From Bdellovibrio sp. UBA4095 (GTDB lineage Bacteria > Bdellovibrionota > Bdellovibrionia > Bdellovibrionales > Bdellovibrionaceae): a stretch of 64,000 nt of DNA. The position numbers and the translations under genes are program-made. Numbering within the stretch: position 1 is the stretch's first letter; each line of letters starts with the position of its first letter. The DNA lies in assembly GCA_002381805.1 (NCBI GenBank), contig DFXZ01000004.1:868001-932000 (forward strand), written 5' to 3'. Shown here in pieces: positions 33,020 to 41,425 of this stretch. Under the pieces are notes generated by a model. The model worked only from the letters and a program-made list of their open reading frames with translations. It was not told the origin of the DNA and did not search any database.

Positions 33020-34330
33020 CTAAATATCAATCCTCGATGATTGAGAAGCCCTGGTGTCAGGAATCACAGCATTGGCTTGAGAGCGCCACTCTTTGTCGAC
33101 AATAAGTCGCGCACCTTTCTTAAATGTAAAGTATGCGTACGACCACTGCCAGATAACAGAGAGTTTATTCTTAAATCCTATAAGATAGTAAACGTGAATA
33201 AAAAGCCAAATAAGCCACGCAAAAAAGCCCGAGAATTTAAGCTTTCCAATTTGGGCTATGGCTTTTTTTCGGCCAAGAGTTGCCATTTGTCCTTTGTCTA
33301 AATATTCGAAGGGTTCTCTTTGTTTTCCTTGCAGATCATTCAGGATATTCTTGGCAGTGTGGGTGCCTTGTTGCATAGCCACCGAAGCCAGGCCTGGAAG
33401 GGGTTTGCTGTCTTCGTCGAAAAAACAAGCCTGATCGCCAAGGACGAAAACTTCCGGATGATCTTTTAGGCTGAGATCTTTTTCAACGATAACTCGCCCG
33501 GCTCGATCTAATGGTACATTCAAGCCCTTGTTCAGTCCGGAAGGTTGAACCCCTGCGGCCCATACAATTGTTGAAGCCTTAATGACTTCTTCGCCCAAGA
33601 CGACGGAGTCCGCTCGAACGTCAGTCACTCGAGTGTTAGTCCAAATTTGTACTCCAAGATCTTCGAGATCTCGCGAAGCTTTGTTAGAGAGATTTTCGTC
33701 AAAGGCAGAAAGAATACGCGGCCCTGCTTCAATAAGTAAAACTCGTGTGCTGGCGGGATTAATTCTTCTAAAGTCTTTTGTCAGAGTTTGTCTGCTAATT
33801 TCTGCAATAGCTCCAGCCAACTCAACGCCTGTGGGGCCTCCGCCAGCAATGACAAACGTTAGATTTTGCTTTTGTCGTTCTGGGTCCTCTTCTTTTTCGG
33901 CTTTTTCAAAAGCGATAAGGATGCGTCTGCGAATCTCGGTCGCTTGCTCCAGCGTTTTCAAGCCTGGGGCATTGTTTTCCCACTCTGGATGGCCGAAATA
34001 ACTATGGCGTGCACCGCAAGCTAAAACTAAATAGTCATAGGGGACTTCGCGATCCTCTGTGATCAGCATTTTGTTGTTCAGATCTATGCTTTTAACTTCA
34101 CCCAAAAAAACCGCAATATTTTTATAGTTTGATAGTATCCCGCGAATGGGGCTGGCAATATCTGCGGGTGAAAGCCCTGCTGTAGCAACCTGGTATAGCA
34201 AAGGTTGAAAGAGATGGTAGTTGTGTCTGTCGATCAGCGCAACTTTAACGCCTTCCCGGTGGCCAAGGGCTTTTGCGGCTTTCAGTCCGGCAAATCCGCC
34301 GCCAACGATGACAACTCTTTTATCTGCCAT
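33020..34330 (-). CDS. Type II NADH:quinone dehydrogenase-like flavoprotein
   Basis: A 436-residue protein with two Rossmann sites, FAD at VVIVGGGFAGLKAAKALG and NAD(P)H at FVIAGGGPTGVELAGAIAE, and a second FAD motif EVFVLGDQACF. The NDH-2 signatures HLFQPLLYQVATAGLSPADI and ASVAMQQGTHTAKNI are present, and C-terminal hydrophobic stretches (FFAWLIWLFIHVYYLIGF) anchor it to the inner membrane. It oxidises NADH with quinone without pumping protons. Here it heads an operon with a type III polyketide synthase, so a role on a polyketide quinone is possible. ATG at 34330. Confidence 0.92.
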   Translation of the reverse strand: MADKRVVIVGGGFAGLKAAKALGHREGVKVALIDRHNYHLFQPLLYQVATAGLSPADIASPIRGILSNYKNIAVFLGEVKSIDLNNKMLITEDREVPYDYLVLACGARHSYFGHPEWENNAPGLKTLEQATEIRRRILIAFEKAEKEEDPERQKQNLTFVIAGGGPTGVELAGAIAEISRQTLTKDFRRINPASTRVLLIEAGPRILSAFDENLSNKASRDLEDLGVQIWTNTRVTDVRADSVVLGEEVIKASTIVWAAGVQPSGLNKGLNVPLDRAGRVIVEKDLSLKDHPEVFVLGDQACFFDEDSKPLPGLASVAMQQGTHTAKNILNDLQGKQREPFEYLDKGQMATLGRKKAIAQIGKLKFSGFFAWLIWLFIHVYYLIGFKNKLSVIWQWSYAYFTFKKGARLIVDKEWRSQANAVIPDTRASQSSRIDI

Positions 34331-34444
34331 GTTTCACCTCGTGCCTTCAACCTAGCACTTTTAAAACGAGATGAAAATGGAATCCCAAATTGAGCTGGTA
34401 TCTCTTGTTAACTGATCATGTTAATGAAAACGCGGCAAAGAATG

Positions 34445-35779
34445 TTAGGAGACCGCTGGTTTATTGTTGCGCACTAAGAGTATGCACAATAGCAGAGCTG
34501 GCACGCCAATCAATGCAGTACCCAAGAAGAAGAAGGCATAAGCATGCATAAGTTCATTCCCATCAGAAAGCTTTTGCACGATCACACCGGAAAAACCTTT
34601 TAGAATTTTTCCAAGAAGCGCATAAAAAGAACTGAGCAGTGCGTACTGGGTTGCTGTGTACCCTAAAGTTGTCAGGCTCGACATATATCCAACAAGTGCG
34701 GTGCCTGCAAATCCGGTGGCGAAGTTGTCAACAATCATCGCTGTCGTAAAAACTTCGGTGCTCGGTCCAACAAGAGCCAACACCGAGAATCCAAGATTAG
34801 AAGCGGGGCCAATCACCGCACCAATGAGCAGCGTGGATATAAATCCAAAGCGAACTGCAGTTAGCCCGGCGGCAGTCACGCCCACAACCGAAGCGATCAA
34901 CCCAATAGATCCACGAACGGCGCCGACAGTTTCTTTGCTGATTCCCAAGTCCGCATAAAACGGATTGGCCATGGGACCCATTAGAAAGTCAGAAAGTCGG
35001 TACAACGAGACGGCAGCCAAAATCAAAAGAGCTTTGCTTGCGTGTTGTTTAAAAAACGAAATGAACGGACCAGCGACTGCATCCGCAATGCCAGCCAAGG
35101 TCCAAATGGGTGCGGCTTCCGTTTGTGAGCCTTCCCGTTTTGGTTCTGCTGCAAACAAGGTGGCAGCTAAGCCTACTGCCATAAGTGCGCCCATGACAGA
35201 ATAAGAAACCGACCAGCCGATGGCCGCTGCCAGAATCAAGATCAAAGCATCGGTGACAAGAAGTGAAGCTCGATATCCCAATTGATAGGCTGATGAAAGC
35301 AAAGCCATGTCTTCGCTGGCTTCAGAAATTTCAATTCTCCAGGCGTCGACTACGATATCTTGAGTTGCCGAAGCGAAAGCAGCAATGGCAGCAAGAGCTG
35401 TAAAAAGAGCCAAGCCCCCTTCGGGCTTTAAGATCGACATTCCGACAAGACTTAGGCCAATAAGAGCCTGGGAAATCAGCATCCAGCCGCGGCGGCGACC
35501 AAGAAAGCGTCCTACGATCGGCGCGTTGACTTTATCAATCAGTGGGGCCCACAAAAATTTCAGAGAATAGGCAAGACCCACCCACGAAAGAAAACCAATG
35601 GTCGCAAGAGCCGTACCGCTTTCCCGTAGCCAATAACCAAGCGTGTTTCCCACAAGCATAAAAGGAAGTCCCGAAGAAAATCCCAAAGCCAGCATGACTG
35701 CAACTTTGGGATTCGTAACAGAACGAAGGGTTTCCATCCAGGAAAGGCGGCGTGATTTTTTGGCAGTGTTAGCGGTCAT
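34445..35779 (-). CDS. ampG: AmpG-like muropeptide permease
   Basis: A 444-residue MFS transporter with the AmpG signature: MLALGFSSGLPFMLVGNTLG, then WLRESGTALATIGFLSW, YSLKFLWAPLIDKV and ATQDIVVDAWRIE. AmpG carries anhydromuropeptides into the cytoplasm. It starts six bases after the adenosine deaminase stop without a Shine-Dalgarno of its own, so translation is probably coupled. In a predator it could take up breakdown products of prey murein; that is inference. Confidence 0.9.
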   Translation of the reverse strand: MTANTAKKSRRLSWMETLRSVTNPKVAVMLALGFSSGLPFMLVGNTLGYWLRESGTALATIGFLSWVGLAYSLKFLWAPLIDKVNAPIVGRFLGRRRGWMLISQALIGLSLVGMSILKPEGGLALFTALAAIAAFASATQDIVVDAWRIEISEASEDMALLSSAYQLGYRASLLVTDALILILAAAIGWSVSYSVMGALMAVGLAATLFAAEPKREGSQTEAAPIWTLAGIADAVAGPFISFFKQHASKALLILAAVSLYRLSDFLMGPMANPFYADLGISKETVGAVRGSIGLIASVVGVTAAGLTAVRFGFISTLLIGAVIGPASNLGFSVLALVGPSTEVFTTAMIVDNFATGFAGTALVGYMSSLTTLGYTATQYALLSSFYALLGKILKGFSGVIVQKLSDGNELMHAYAFFFLGTALIGVPALLLCILLVRNNKPAVS

Positions 35780-35785
35780 TTAAAG

Positions 35786-37420
35786 TTATGTCTTTCTAAG
35801 CTGTTTTCTCATCTTCCAAAGCAAATGACTGATATAGGGTCTGCGAGTTTCTCCAGTCGTCACCATCAGAAGCTTGGTGATTTTCAAGTTCTCAACATCG
35901 GTGTAAAGCAGGATCAGCATCTCATGGATGAAATTGGTATTCAGTGTGACGTAGTTGTCGGTTCCAACACCCAGTTGCACACCCTTTTTCTCCCACCAAG
36001 AGAACGGATGATCTTTGTAATCGTCAAACTTTCCAGTCAGTTTGTTGTTTGAAGAAGGCAGTGACACTAGGGCCACGCCTTTTTGTAGCATACGATTTAA
36101 AACGTCGTGCTGATAAGTTTCTACTTCGCGGGCCGTGTGGAACTTGGCCTTTACAAAAAGAATGTCTTCTTCAGCGGTTAAACGCTCACCCTTAAGAATT
36201 TTATCCAAGACGGGGCGATTGAAGCCCCAATCTAGTTCGGTGAGTTCTCGGTAAAGAGGATGTTTGGCGGAAATAGGCTGTCCTGATTTGTTCAGCTTCT
36301 TAATTTCCTGGTAGATCCGCTGGAAGTACTTATTAGGATTTATTCCCAAGCTAATACCATGCTCAAGAGTGTCGATGTGCCAGATATTCATTGCATTGTC
36401 GACAGCCTGAATGCCTTTTTTCAGTGTGTGCCAGGTTTCGCCATGATGCGAACGAATTTTAAAGCCACGGTACTGTAGCTTGCGGAAACCCATCTGCATT
36501 TCGTTGAAATGTTCTTTGCGGTAAAGCTCTCGCTCATCTCCAACCGTATCGACGTCGGTGACGTGGTCTACAAGGAATGGATACTTATCCAGCATGTAAA
36601 CGATTTCGTTAATCTGCTGCATAAAATGCTCTTGCCGAGTTGCGAATTTCTCTGCATCGAAATGACTGGGTTCTTTTCTGAAAGATGGCGAAAGAATAAA
36701 TTCAAAGCGCGGGTGCTTGTCTTTAAATTTTTTAAACCCATCATAAAGTCCCAGAACGACGTCTTCGGAAGTAACGTCATCAATTCCGGGAATTTGATCA
36801 GAAGAGCTCGAGCTGGCGCGAGAAAGAGAGAATTTCAGACGCACTTTACCTACGTTGTATTTATAGAAAAGCTCTTCTGCCATATGATAGGCGGCTTCCT
36901 CGTGGGCCTTGCGTGAAACAAAGATAAGCTTCGGGAGGTAGAGAATCTTAAGATATTCAATAAAGCCTTCATGTTCTTGCAATCGAATCAGCTTGTCGAC
37001 ATCTTCTACGGTACGAATAGGAATGGCCGCTTCGCCGTAAACCTCTTTGATCTTTTGTTCGTAGATATCTTTATGAGGACCGTTAAGAAGTTCCATTAAA
37101 CGCGGAAAAATAAATTCCGCTGTTAGGGCGCCGGTCAGATGAATGTGTTCTTCGTTGTATTTTAAAGGAAAATTTTTAAAGAACTCGGTGAGGGCTTCTG
37201 AGACCGGATGCTTTAACAATCCATTGATGGGTATGTGATTGATTTGGAATTGATTTAGCAGCTCTTTGAACTCGGAGACTTGTGCATAGGCTTTTGGATG
37301 TGTTTCGCTCAGGTCTGAAGACAATAAAAGGTCTACGGTCTCTGCTAATGAAATACCATTTGTTTCGCTAATCACCGTTGTTAGGGCCGATACTAATTGA
37401 TTATGGACGTCGTTACTCAC
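35786..37420 (-). CDS. Large adenosine deaminase-family hydrolase
   Basis: A 544-residue amidohydrolase of the adenosine/AMP deaminase superfamily, much longer than the usual 340. Zinc-site motifs: EEHIHLTGAL (about 98), SHHGETW (catalytic Glu), DTLEHGISLG, PSSNNKLTG and GVGTDNYVT. The last motif is usually TDDP; here the second Asp is Asn. No signal peptide is seen. GTG at 37420 is used because AGAGGAGG sits six bases upstream. It follows the GNAT gene by 21 bases and precedes ampG by six. It probably deaminates adenosine or a related nucleoside for salvage. Confidence 0.85.
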   Translation of the reverse strand: MSNDVHNQLVSALTTVISETNGISLAETVDLLLSSDLSETHPKAYAQVSEFKELLNQFQINHIPINGLLKHPVSEALTEFFKNFPLKYNEEHIHLTGALTAEFIFPRLMELLNGPHKDIYEQKIKEVYGEAAIPIRTVEDVDKLIRLQEHEGFIEYLKILYLPKLIFVSRKAHEEAAYHMAEELFYKYNVGKVRLKFSLSRASSSSSDQIPGIDDVTSEDVVLGLYDGFKKFKDKHPRFEFILSPSFRKEPSHFDAEKFATRQEHFMQQINEIVYMLDKYPFLVDHVTDVDTVGDERELYRKEHFNEMQMGFRKLQYRGFKIRSHHGETWHTLKKGIQAVDNAMNIWHIDTLEHGISLGINPNKYFQRIYQEIKKLNKSGQPISAKHPLYRELTELDWGFNRPVLDKILKGERLTAEEDILFVKAKFHTAREVETYQHDVLNRMLQKGVALVSLPSSNNKLTGKFDDYKDHPFSWWEKKGVQLGVGTDNYVTLNTNFIHEMLILLYTDVENLKITKLLMVTTGETRRPYISHLLWKMRKQLRKT

Positions 37421-37441
37421 CAATTTCCTCCTCTGAAGAGG

Positions 37442-37897
37442 TTACTTTGGAATGAGCAACTTGTACATGACTTTATGGGGGCCAATCCGAGGCAGATCAA
37501 AGTAGTTTCCAGAGTAGAGGAAACCTAATTTTTCGTAAAAACCGAAAGCCTTTTCTCGGGCATTACACCAGATTAAATCACAGCCTCGCATTTTTAAAAA
37601 CTGCATACTGTGATTCATCACAGATAGTCCGAATCCTCGACCGTGAAACAAAGAATGGGTAGCCATACCTCGTAGGCGGTAAGGGTAGTGCGCGGAAAGT
37701 TCAGGGTGAGACTCCTGCAAAAAAGTCGCAACTGTTACCAACTCTCGCTTATGGTAGAGTCCGAAGTGAAAAGTATCTTCGAAGTCATCGCCGGGATTGA
37801 TGCATTCTTCTTCGGTAAGAAAGGGCTTAAGGATATTTTTCCGTAAGGGAAGGGTTTCCTGTGTGCTGATTAGTTTTATTTCAAAGTTTGGTGTCAT
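37442..37897 (-). CDS. GNAT-family N-acetyltransferase
   Basis: A 151-residue acetyltransferase: YRLRGMATHSLFHGRGFGLS contains the acetyl-CoA-binding (Q/R)GxGxG variant HGRGFG, followed by MRGCDLIWCNAREKAFGFYE, then KLGF. The substrate is unknown. ATG at 37897 overlaps the HNH-gene stop (ATGA), which decides the start over an upstream in-frame ATG at 37933. Confidence 0.88.
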   Translation of the reverse strand: MTPNFEIKLISTQETLPLRKNILKPFLTEEECINPGDDFEDTFHFGLYHKRELVTVATFLQESHPELSAHYPYRLRGMATHSLFHGRGFGLSVMNHSMQFLKMRGCDLIWCNAREKAFGFYEKLGFLYSGNYFDLPRIGPHKVMYKLLIPK

Positions 37898-38433
37898 CCT
37901 GTATGCAACCTTAGATTGAGATAGGGTGCCCAATCTTCGGGGACGTGGTCAACACTGATTTCGAGGGCTAGGGTCGGCAGCCAGTTCGGAGCACGTGGTT
38001 CCGTTAGCAAAGGCATATTTGCAGTTCGCGGAGTTCGATTGGCTTTTCTTTGGTTGCAATCTCTGCAAGCTGAAACCACATTTGTCCAATTTTTGGGACC
38101 GTTTTGAGAGGCAGGAACGACGTGATCGAGAGTGAGTTGTTTTCCGGGGAGTTTTGAGCCACAGTATTGGCAGGTATAATTATCTCGAATGTAAACATTT
38201 TCGCGACAGAAGCGAACGGCGTGGCTTCCTTTCGGTCGTACATAACTTTTCAGTCGTAGGACGCTGGGAAGTTGAAACCTTCGCTGTACGGACCTCGCAA
38301 ATGTCGCATGATACTCAAGAACATCGACTTTGCCCTGAAACCACAATACCAAGGCCTTTTGCCAACTCACGACCCGCATGGGCTCATAGCTCGAGTTAAG
38401 CAAAAGCGACCTCAGTGAGGTCATGTTATGCAT
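37894..38433 (-). CDS. HNH endonuclease-family protein
   Basis: A 179-residue protein with a zinc-finger HNH core: RDNYTCQYCGSKLPG, TLDHVVPASQNG, NVVSACRDCNQRK. This matches the stand-alone HNH proteins (YajD/McrA-like) found widely in bacteria. The N-terminal half (LNSSYEPMRVVSWQKALVLW) is shared by that group. It may be a nuclease, but its target is not known. ATG at 38433 follows GAGGGGG. First gene of an operon HNH-GNAT-adenosine deaminase-AmpG. Confidence 0.9.
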   Translation of the reverse strand: MHNMTSLRSLLLNSSYEPMRVVSWQKALVLWFQGKVDVLEYHATFARSVQRRFQLPSVLRLKSYVRPKGSHAVRFCRENVYIRDNYTCQYCGSKLPGKQLTLDHVVPASQNGPKNWTNVVSACRDCNQRKANRTPRTANMPLLTEPRAPNWLPTLALEISVDHVPEDWAPYLNLRLHTG

Positions 38434-38599
38434 GAGTCCCCCTCTAGGTGCTTCTAAACTTAATTATATCGAACTCCGCCGTTAAATTACAAGGGCCAGA
38501 AGCCTTTTTCGGTTGCTAATCCCTCTAAAGAATGGGATACCCGTGCCCAAACAAAAGCGGCAAGGCCGCGAAATTAGTATCGTTTTGAGGAGCATCACT

Positions 38600-39070
38600 A
38601 TGAGACGAGTTCTAGCTTTCAATTATGTTTTAAAAGGTCCAGATGGCAACGTCCTGGATGCTTCTGAACGTAACCAACCACTTCCTTTTCTAGAAGGATC
38701 TGGCCAAATTATTCCAAAACTGGAAGAAGAGATTAAAAATCTTCAAGAAGGCGAAAAGAAAACTGTAAAGATCGCTGCGGCAGATGCCTACGGCGAAGTT
38801 CGTGAAAATATGTTCATGGATGTTCCCAAAGAAGAGTTGTCACACATTCCTTTGGAAATCGGCACTCACTTGCGCTTGGAATTAGGCGAGGGTGAACATA
38901 TCGTTCGCATTTCAAAAATTTCTGATACGCATGTTACTCTGGATGGAAATCATCCTTTGGCGGGACAGCCACTAGAGTTTGATGTCGAGATGGTTCTTGT
39001 TCGCGAAGCGACAACAGATGAAATTCTGCACGGGCACCCTCACGGTCTGCACGGAAATCAGGGTCACTAG
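38600..39070 (+). CDS. slyD: SlyD-like FKBP-type peptidyl-prolyl isomerase (second copy)
   Basis: A 156-residue SlyD-type isomerase: LAFNYVLKGPDGNVLDASE, PFLEGSGQIIPKLEEEI, AADAYGEVREN and LDGNHPLAGQPLEFDVEMV. It ends in a His-rich tail (HGHPHGLHGNQGH), consistent with nickel or zinc binding as in E. coli SlyD, unlike the copy at 25263. ATG at 38600 is set by GAGGAG; the frame is open 87 bases upstream. It lies 35 bases upstream of yajQ. Confidence 0.93.
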   Translation: MRRVLAFNYVLKGPDGNVLDASERNQPLPFLEGSGQIIPKLEEEIKNLQEGEKKTVKIAAADAYGEVRENMFMDVPKEELSHIPLEIGTHLRLELGEGEHIVRISKISDTHVTLDGNHPLAGQPLEFDVEMVLVREATTDEILHGHPHGLHGNQGH

Positions 39071-39105
39071 TAAACGGAATCGACGGATAAGAGGAGTGAA
39101 TTGAA

Positions 39106-39591
39106 ATGCCTTCTTTCGACATCGTATCTGAAGTAGACATTCAAGAAGTTGATAATGCTGTTAACCAAGCTCGTAAAGAGATTGAGGGACGTTACGATTT
39201 TAAAGGTAGTAAGGCCGAAGTGCAGTGGGACAAAAAAGAGATCACACTGCTTGCTGAGGATGACTATAAAATCGGCGCAATGGGCAGCATTCTGCAAACG
39301 AAACTCCATCGCCGGGGAATTGATATTAAGGCCGTGAAGTTCAGTGACATGGAAGAGGCGGGCGGTAGAATGCTTCGCCAAAAGGTCACTTTGGTTCAGG
39401 GGATTGACCGCGAAATTGCCAAGGATGTCATTAAACTTATCAAGGATTCCAAGTTAAAAGTTCAACCCCAGGTTGCGGATGACAAAATTAAAGTAAGTTC
39501 TAAAAGTATCGATGACTTGCAGGAGTGCATCAAAATCATACGGGCGGGAAACTTCCCACTTCCGTTGCAATATAATAATATGCGTTCGTAA
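39106..39591 (+). CDS. yajQ: YajQ-family nucleotide-binding protein
   Basis: A 161-residue protein with two ferredoxin-like domains: PSFDIVSEVDIQEVDNAVNQ, RYDFKGSKAEVQWDKKEI and VKFSDMEEAGGRMLRQKV. Some homologues bind cyclic-di-GMP and modulate a transcription factor. Shine-Dalgarno AAGAGGAG precedes the ATG. It follows the slyD-like gene closely, so the two probably share a transcript. Confidence 0.95.
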   Translation: MPSFDIVSEVDIQEVDNAVNQARKEIEGRYDFKGSKAEVQWDKKEITLLAEDDYKIGAMGSILQTKLHRRGIDIKAVKFSDMEEAGGRMLRQKVTLVQGIDREIAKDVIKLIKDSKLKVQPQVADDKIKVSSKSIDDLQECIKIIRAGNFPLPLQYNNMRS

Positions 39592-39716
39592 AATTGGGCT
39601 TGCAGAGTTTTTCCGTTCTGCTAGCCTTAAATCAGTTAAAGGTTCCCGTGTGAGTGACTCGATTTTATGTGGTTCGAAGGCTTCCTCGGGTTTAGCAGAC
39701 CAATAAGGAGGTCTTT

Positions 39717-40043
39717 ATGGCTAAGAAGTTATACGTAGGCAATTTGCCTTATTCAGTAGACGATGAAAGTCTACACCAGCATTTCGCACAGTTCGGTGCG
39801 GTTGAATCTGCAAAAGTAATCATGGACAGAGAAACTGGCCGTTCAAAAGGCTTCGGTTTCGTTGAAATGTCTGATGACTCTGCAGCTGAAGACGCTATCG
39901 AAAGAGCAAACGGTGTTGAGCTCAACGGTCGCGCAATCAATGTTTCTGAGGCTCGTCCTCAGGCACCTCGTGAAGGTGGCGGCCCTCGTCGTGGTGGCGG
40001 TTTCGGCGGCGGTGGAAATCGTCGTGGTCCTCGCGACTACTAA
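39717..40043 (+). CDS. RRM-type RNA-binding protein with Gly/Arg tail (second copy)
   Basis: A 108-residue RRM protein: RNP2 KLYVGNLPYSV, RNP1 GRSKGFGFVEM, then a 25-residue Gly/Arg tail (GGGPRRGGGFGGGGNRRG) longer than in the copy at 24865. It probably is an RNA chaperone. AAGGAGG precedes ATG at 39717. It is closed by a strong terminator that contains the start codon of the next gene. Confidence 0.93.
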   Translation: MAKKLYVGNLPYSVDDESLHQHFAQFGAVESAKVIMDRETGRSKGFGFVEMSDDSAAEDAIERANGVELNGRAINVSEARPQAPREGGGPRRGGGFGGGGNRRGPRDY

Positions 40044-40096
40044 GCAAGGCTTAACAGGTTTGACGAAGTCAGACTTGTCTTTATCTTGAATTCTAA

Positions 40097-40129
40097 GGTC
40101 TCATAGTTCTCTATGAGACCTTTTTTTTT
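40097..40129 (+). terminator. Strong terminator after the second RRM gene, containing the tesA start codon
   Basis: Perfect 10-bp stem GGTCTCATAG/CTATGAGACC with loop TTCT, followed by nine T residues. The ATG in the 3' arm (40113-40115) is the only suitable start for the following SGNH hydrolase gene. Confidence 0.92.
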
Positions 40130-40763
40130 ACTTCAAAATAAATCTGCAGGCTGGACCAGAGCTATTTCTGGTTTCTTTTTTATTATCGCCCTAACTTTTT
40201 CGGCTTCTTCATCCTGGGCTCAGAAAAAAATGATTGTTCTGGGTGACTCACTATCGGAAGGCTATGGTGTTGCCAAAGACGCGGCCTTTCCCGCAGTTCT
40301 CGAAAAAAAATTACAAGCCGCTGAAAAGAAATGGACGGTTGTTAACGCTGGCGTGAGTGGCTCGACCACCGCATCCGCTGTGGGACGATTGAAATGGTTG
40401 GCAAAATCAAAACCCGATGTGATTCTGCTCGCACTTGGAGCGAACGATGGCTTGCGAGGACTTAAGCTTGAAGACAGCGAAAAAAATCTAGGAGCTGCCA
40501 TCGAGTACGCGCAGAAAGAGAAAATTCGCGTGATCCTTGGCGGACTCTATATGCCTCCCAACTATGGTAAAGACTATACGGATCAGTTCGCAAAAATGTA
40601 CCAGTCACTGGCCAAGAAGTATAAAGTGACATTCATTCCATTTATTCTGGATAAGGTAGCCGGCAATCCGAAATACAATTTGGCCGATGGGATTCATCCC
40701 AACGAAGCTGGCCATCGAATTATTGCCGAGAACGTTTTCGAGTCTCTTAAAGGAGAGTTATGA
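40113..40763 (+). CDS. tesA: SGNH-hydrolase: arylesterase/lysophospholipase L1 (TesA-like)
   Basis: A 216-residue secreted esterase: signal peptide (FFFIIALTFSASSSWAQ), block I IVLGDSLSEGYG (Ser nucleophile), block III LLALGANDGLRG and block V DGIHPNEAGH (catalytic Asp-His). Length and order match E. coli TesA. The start is ATG at 40113, inside the previous gene's terminator; no other ATG, GTG or TTG precedes the signal peptide. It overlaps the ABC ATPase gene by four bases; tesA-ybbA-ybbP order is also known in other proteobacteria. Confidence 0.9.
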   Translation: MRPFFLLQNKSAGWTRAISGFFFIIALTFSASSSWAQKKMIVLGDSLSEGYGVAKDAAFPAVLEKKLQAAEKKWTVVNAGVSGSTTASAVGRLKWLAKSKPDVILLALGANDGLRGLKLEDSEKNLGAAIEYAQKEKIRVILGGLYMPPNYGKDYTDQFAKMYQSLAKKYKVTFIPFILDKVAGNPKYNLADGIHPNEAGHRIIAENVFESLKGEL

Positions 40764-41425
40764 GTCTGGTTCTAAAGAATGTGAAAAAGAGCTTTCATCA
40801 AGGTGACGCCGAGATTGCCGTTCTTAAGGGATTAAATATCGAAATTCAACCCGGACAAGTGGTTTCCATTGTCGGGCAATCAGGGAGTGGAAAGTCCACT
40901 TTGCTTTCGCTCTTGGCAGGTTTGGAAAGACCGGACGCTGGGGATATCTTGGTGGATAACGTTCACCTTGCGCCGATGACAGAGCAAGAGCTCACTCTTT
41001 TTCGGGCTCAGAATATTGCCGTGGTATTTCAGCAATATCACCTGATTGCCCATTTGACCGCCCTTGAAAATGTCATGTTGGCATTAGAAATCCTAAAAAT
41101 GGAAAATCCCCGACAGCGCGCTCAAGAGGCCCTGGAGGAGTTAAATCTTGGACATCGCTTGAATCATTTTCCAAGTCAGTTAAGTGGTGGTGAGTGTCAA
41201 CGAGTGGCCATTGCACGAGCACTAGTGGTGAAGCCGAAAATTCTTTTGGCTGATGAGCCAAGTGGAAATTTGGATACACATACGGGTGACAAAGTGATGG
41301 ACGTCTTTTTCGATATTGTAAAAAAGCACCAGATTACGACGATCCTTGTGACCCATAGTGAAAGTTTAGCCCAGCGTTGTCAGCGAATCTTGCGCCTTGA
41401 AGAAGGCCTGTTGAAGGATGTTTAG
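40760..41425 (+). CDS. ybbA: ABC transporter ATP-binding protein, LolD/YbbA type
   Basis: A 221-residue ATPase with Walker A GQSGSGKSTL, Q-loop VFQQYHLIAHLTALENV, signature LSGGECQRVAIARAL, Walker B ILLADEPSGNLD and switch His in LVTHSESL. This is the MacB/LolD class that works with FtsX-like permeases. ATG at 40760 overlaps the tesA stop (ATGA) and the stop directly abuts the permease start. Confidence 0.94.
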   Translation: MSLVLKNVKKSFHQGDAEIAVLKGLNIEIQPGQVVSIVGQSGSGKSTLLSLLAGLERPDAGDILVDNVHLAPMTEQELTLFRAQNIAVVFQQYHLIAHLTALENVMLALEILKMENPRQRAQEALEELNLGHRLNHFPSQLSGGECQRVAIARALVVKPKILLADEPSGNLDTHTGDKVMDVFFDIVKKHQITTILVTHSESLAQRCQRILRLEEGLLKDV

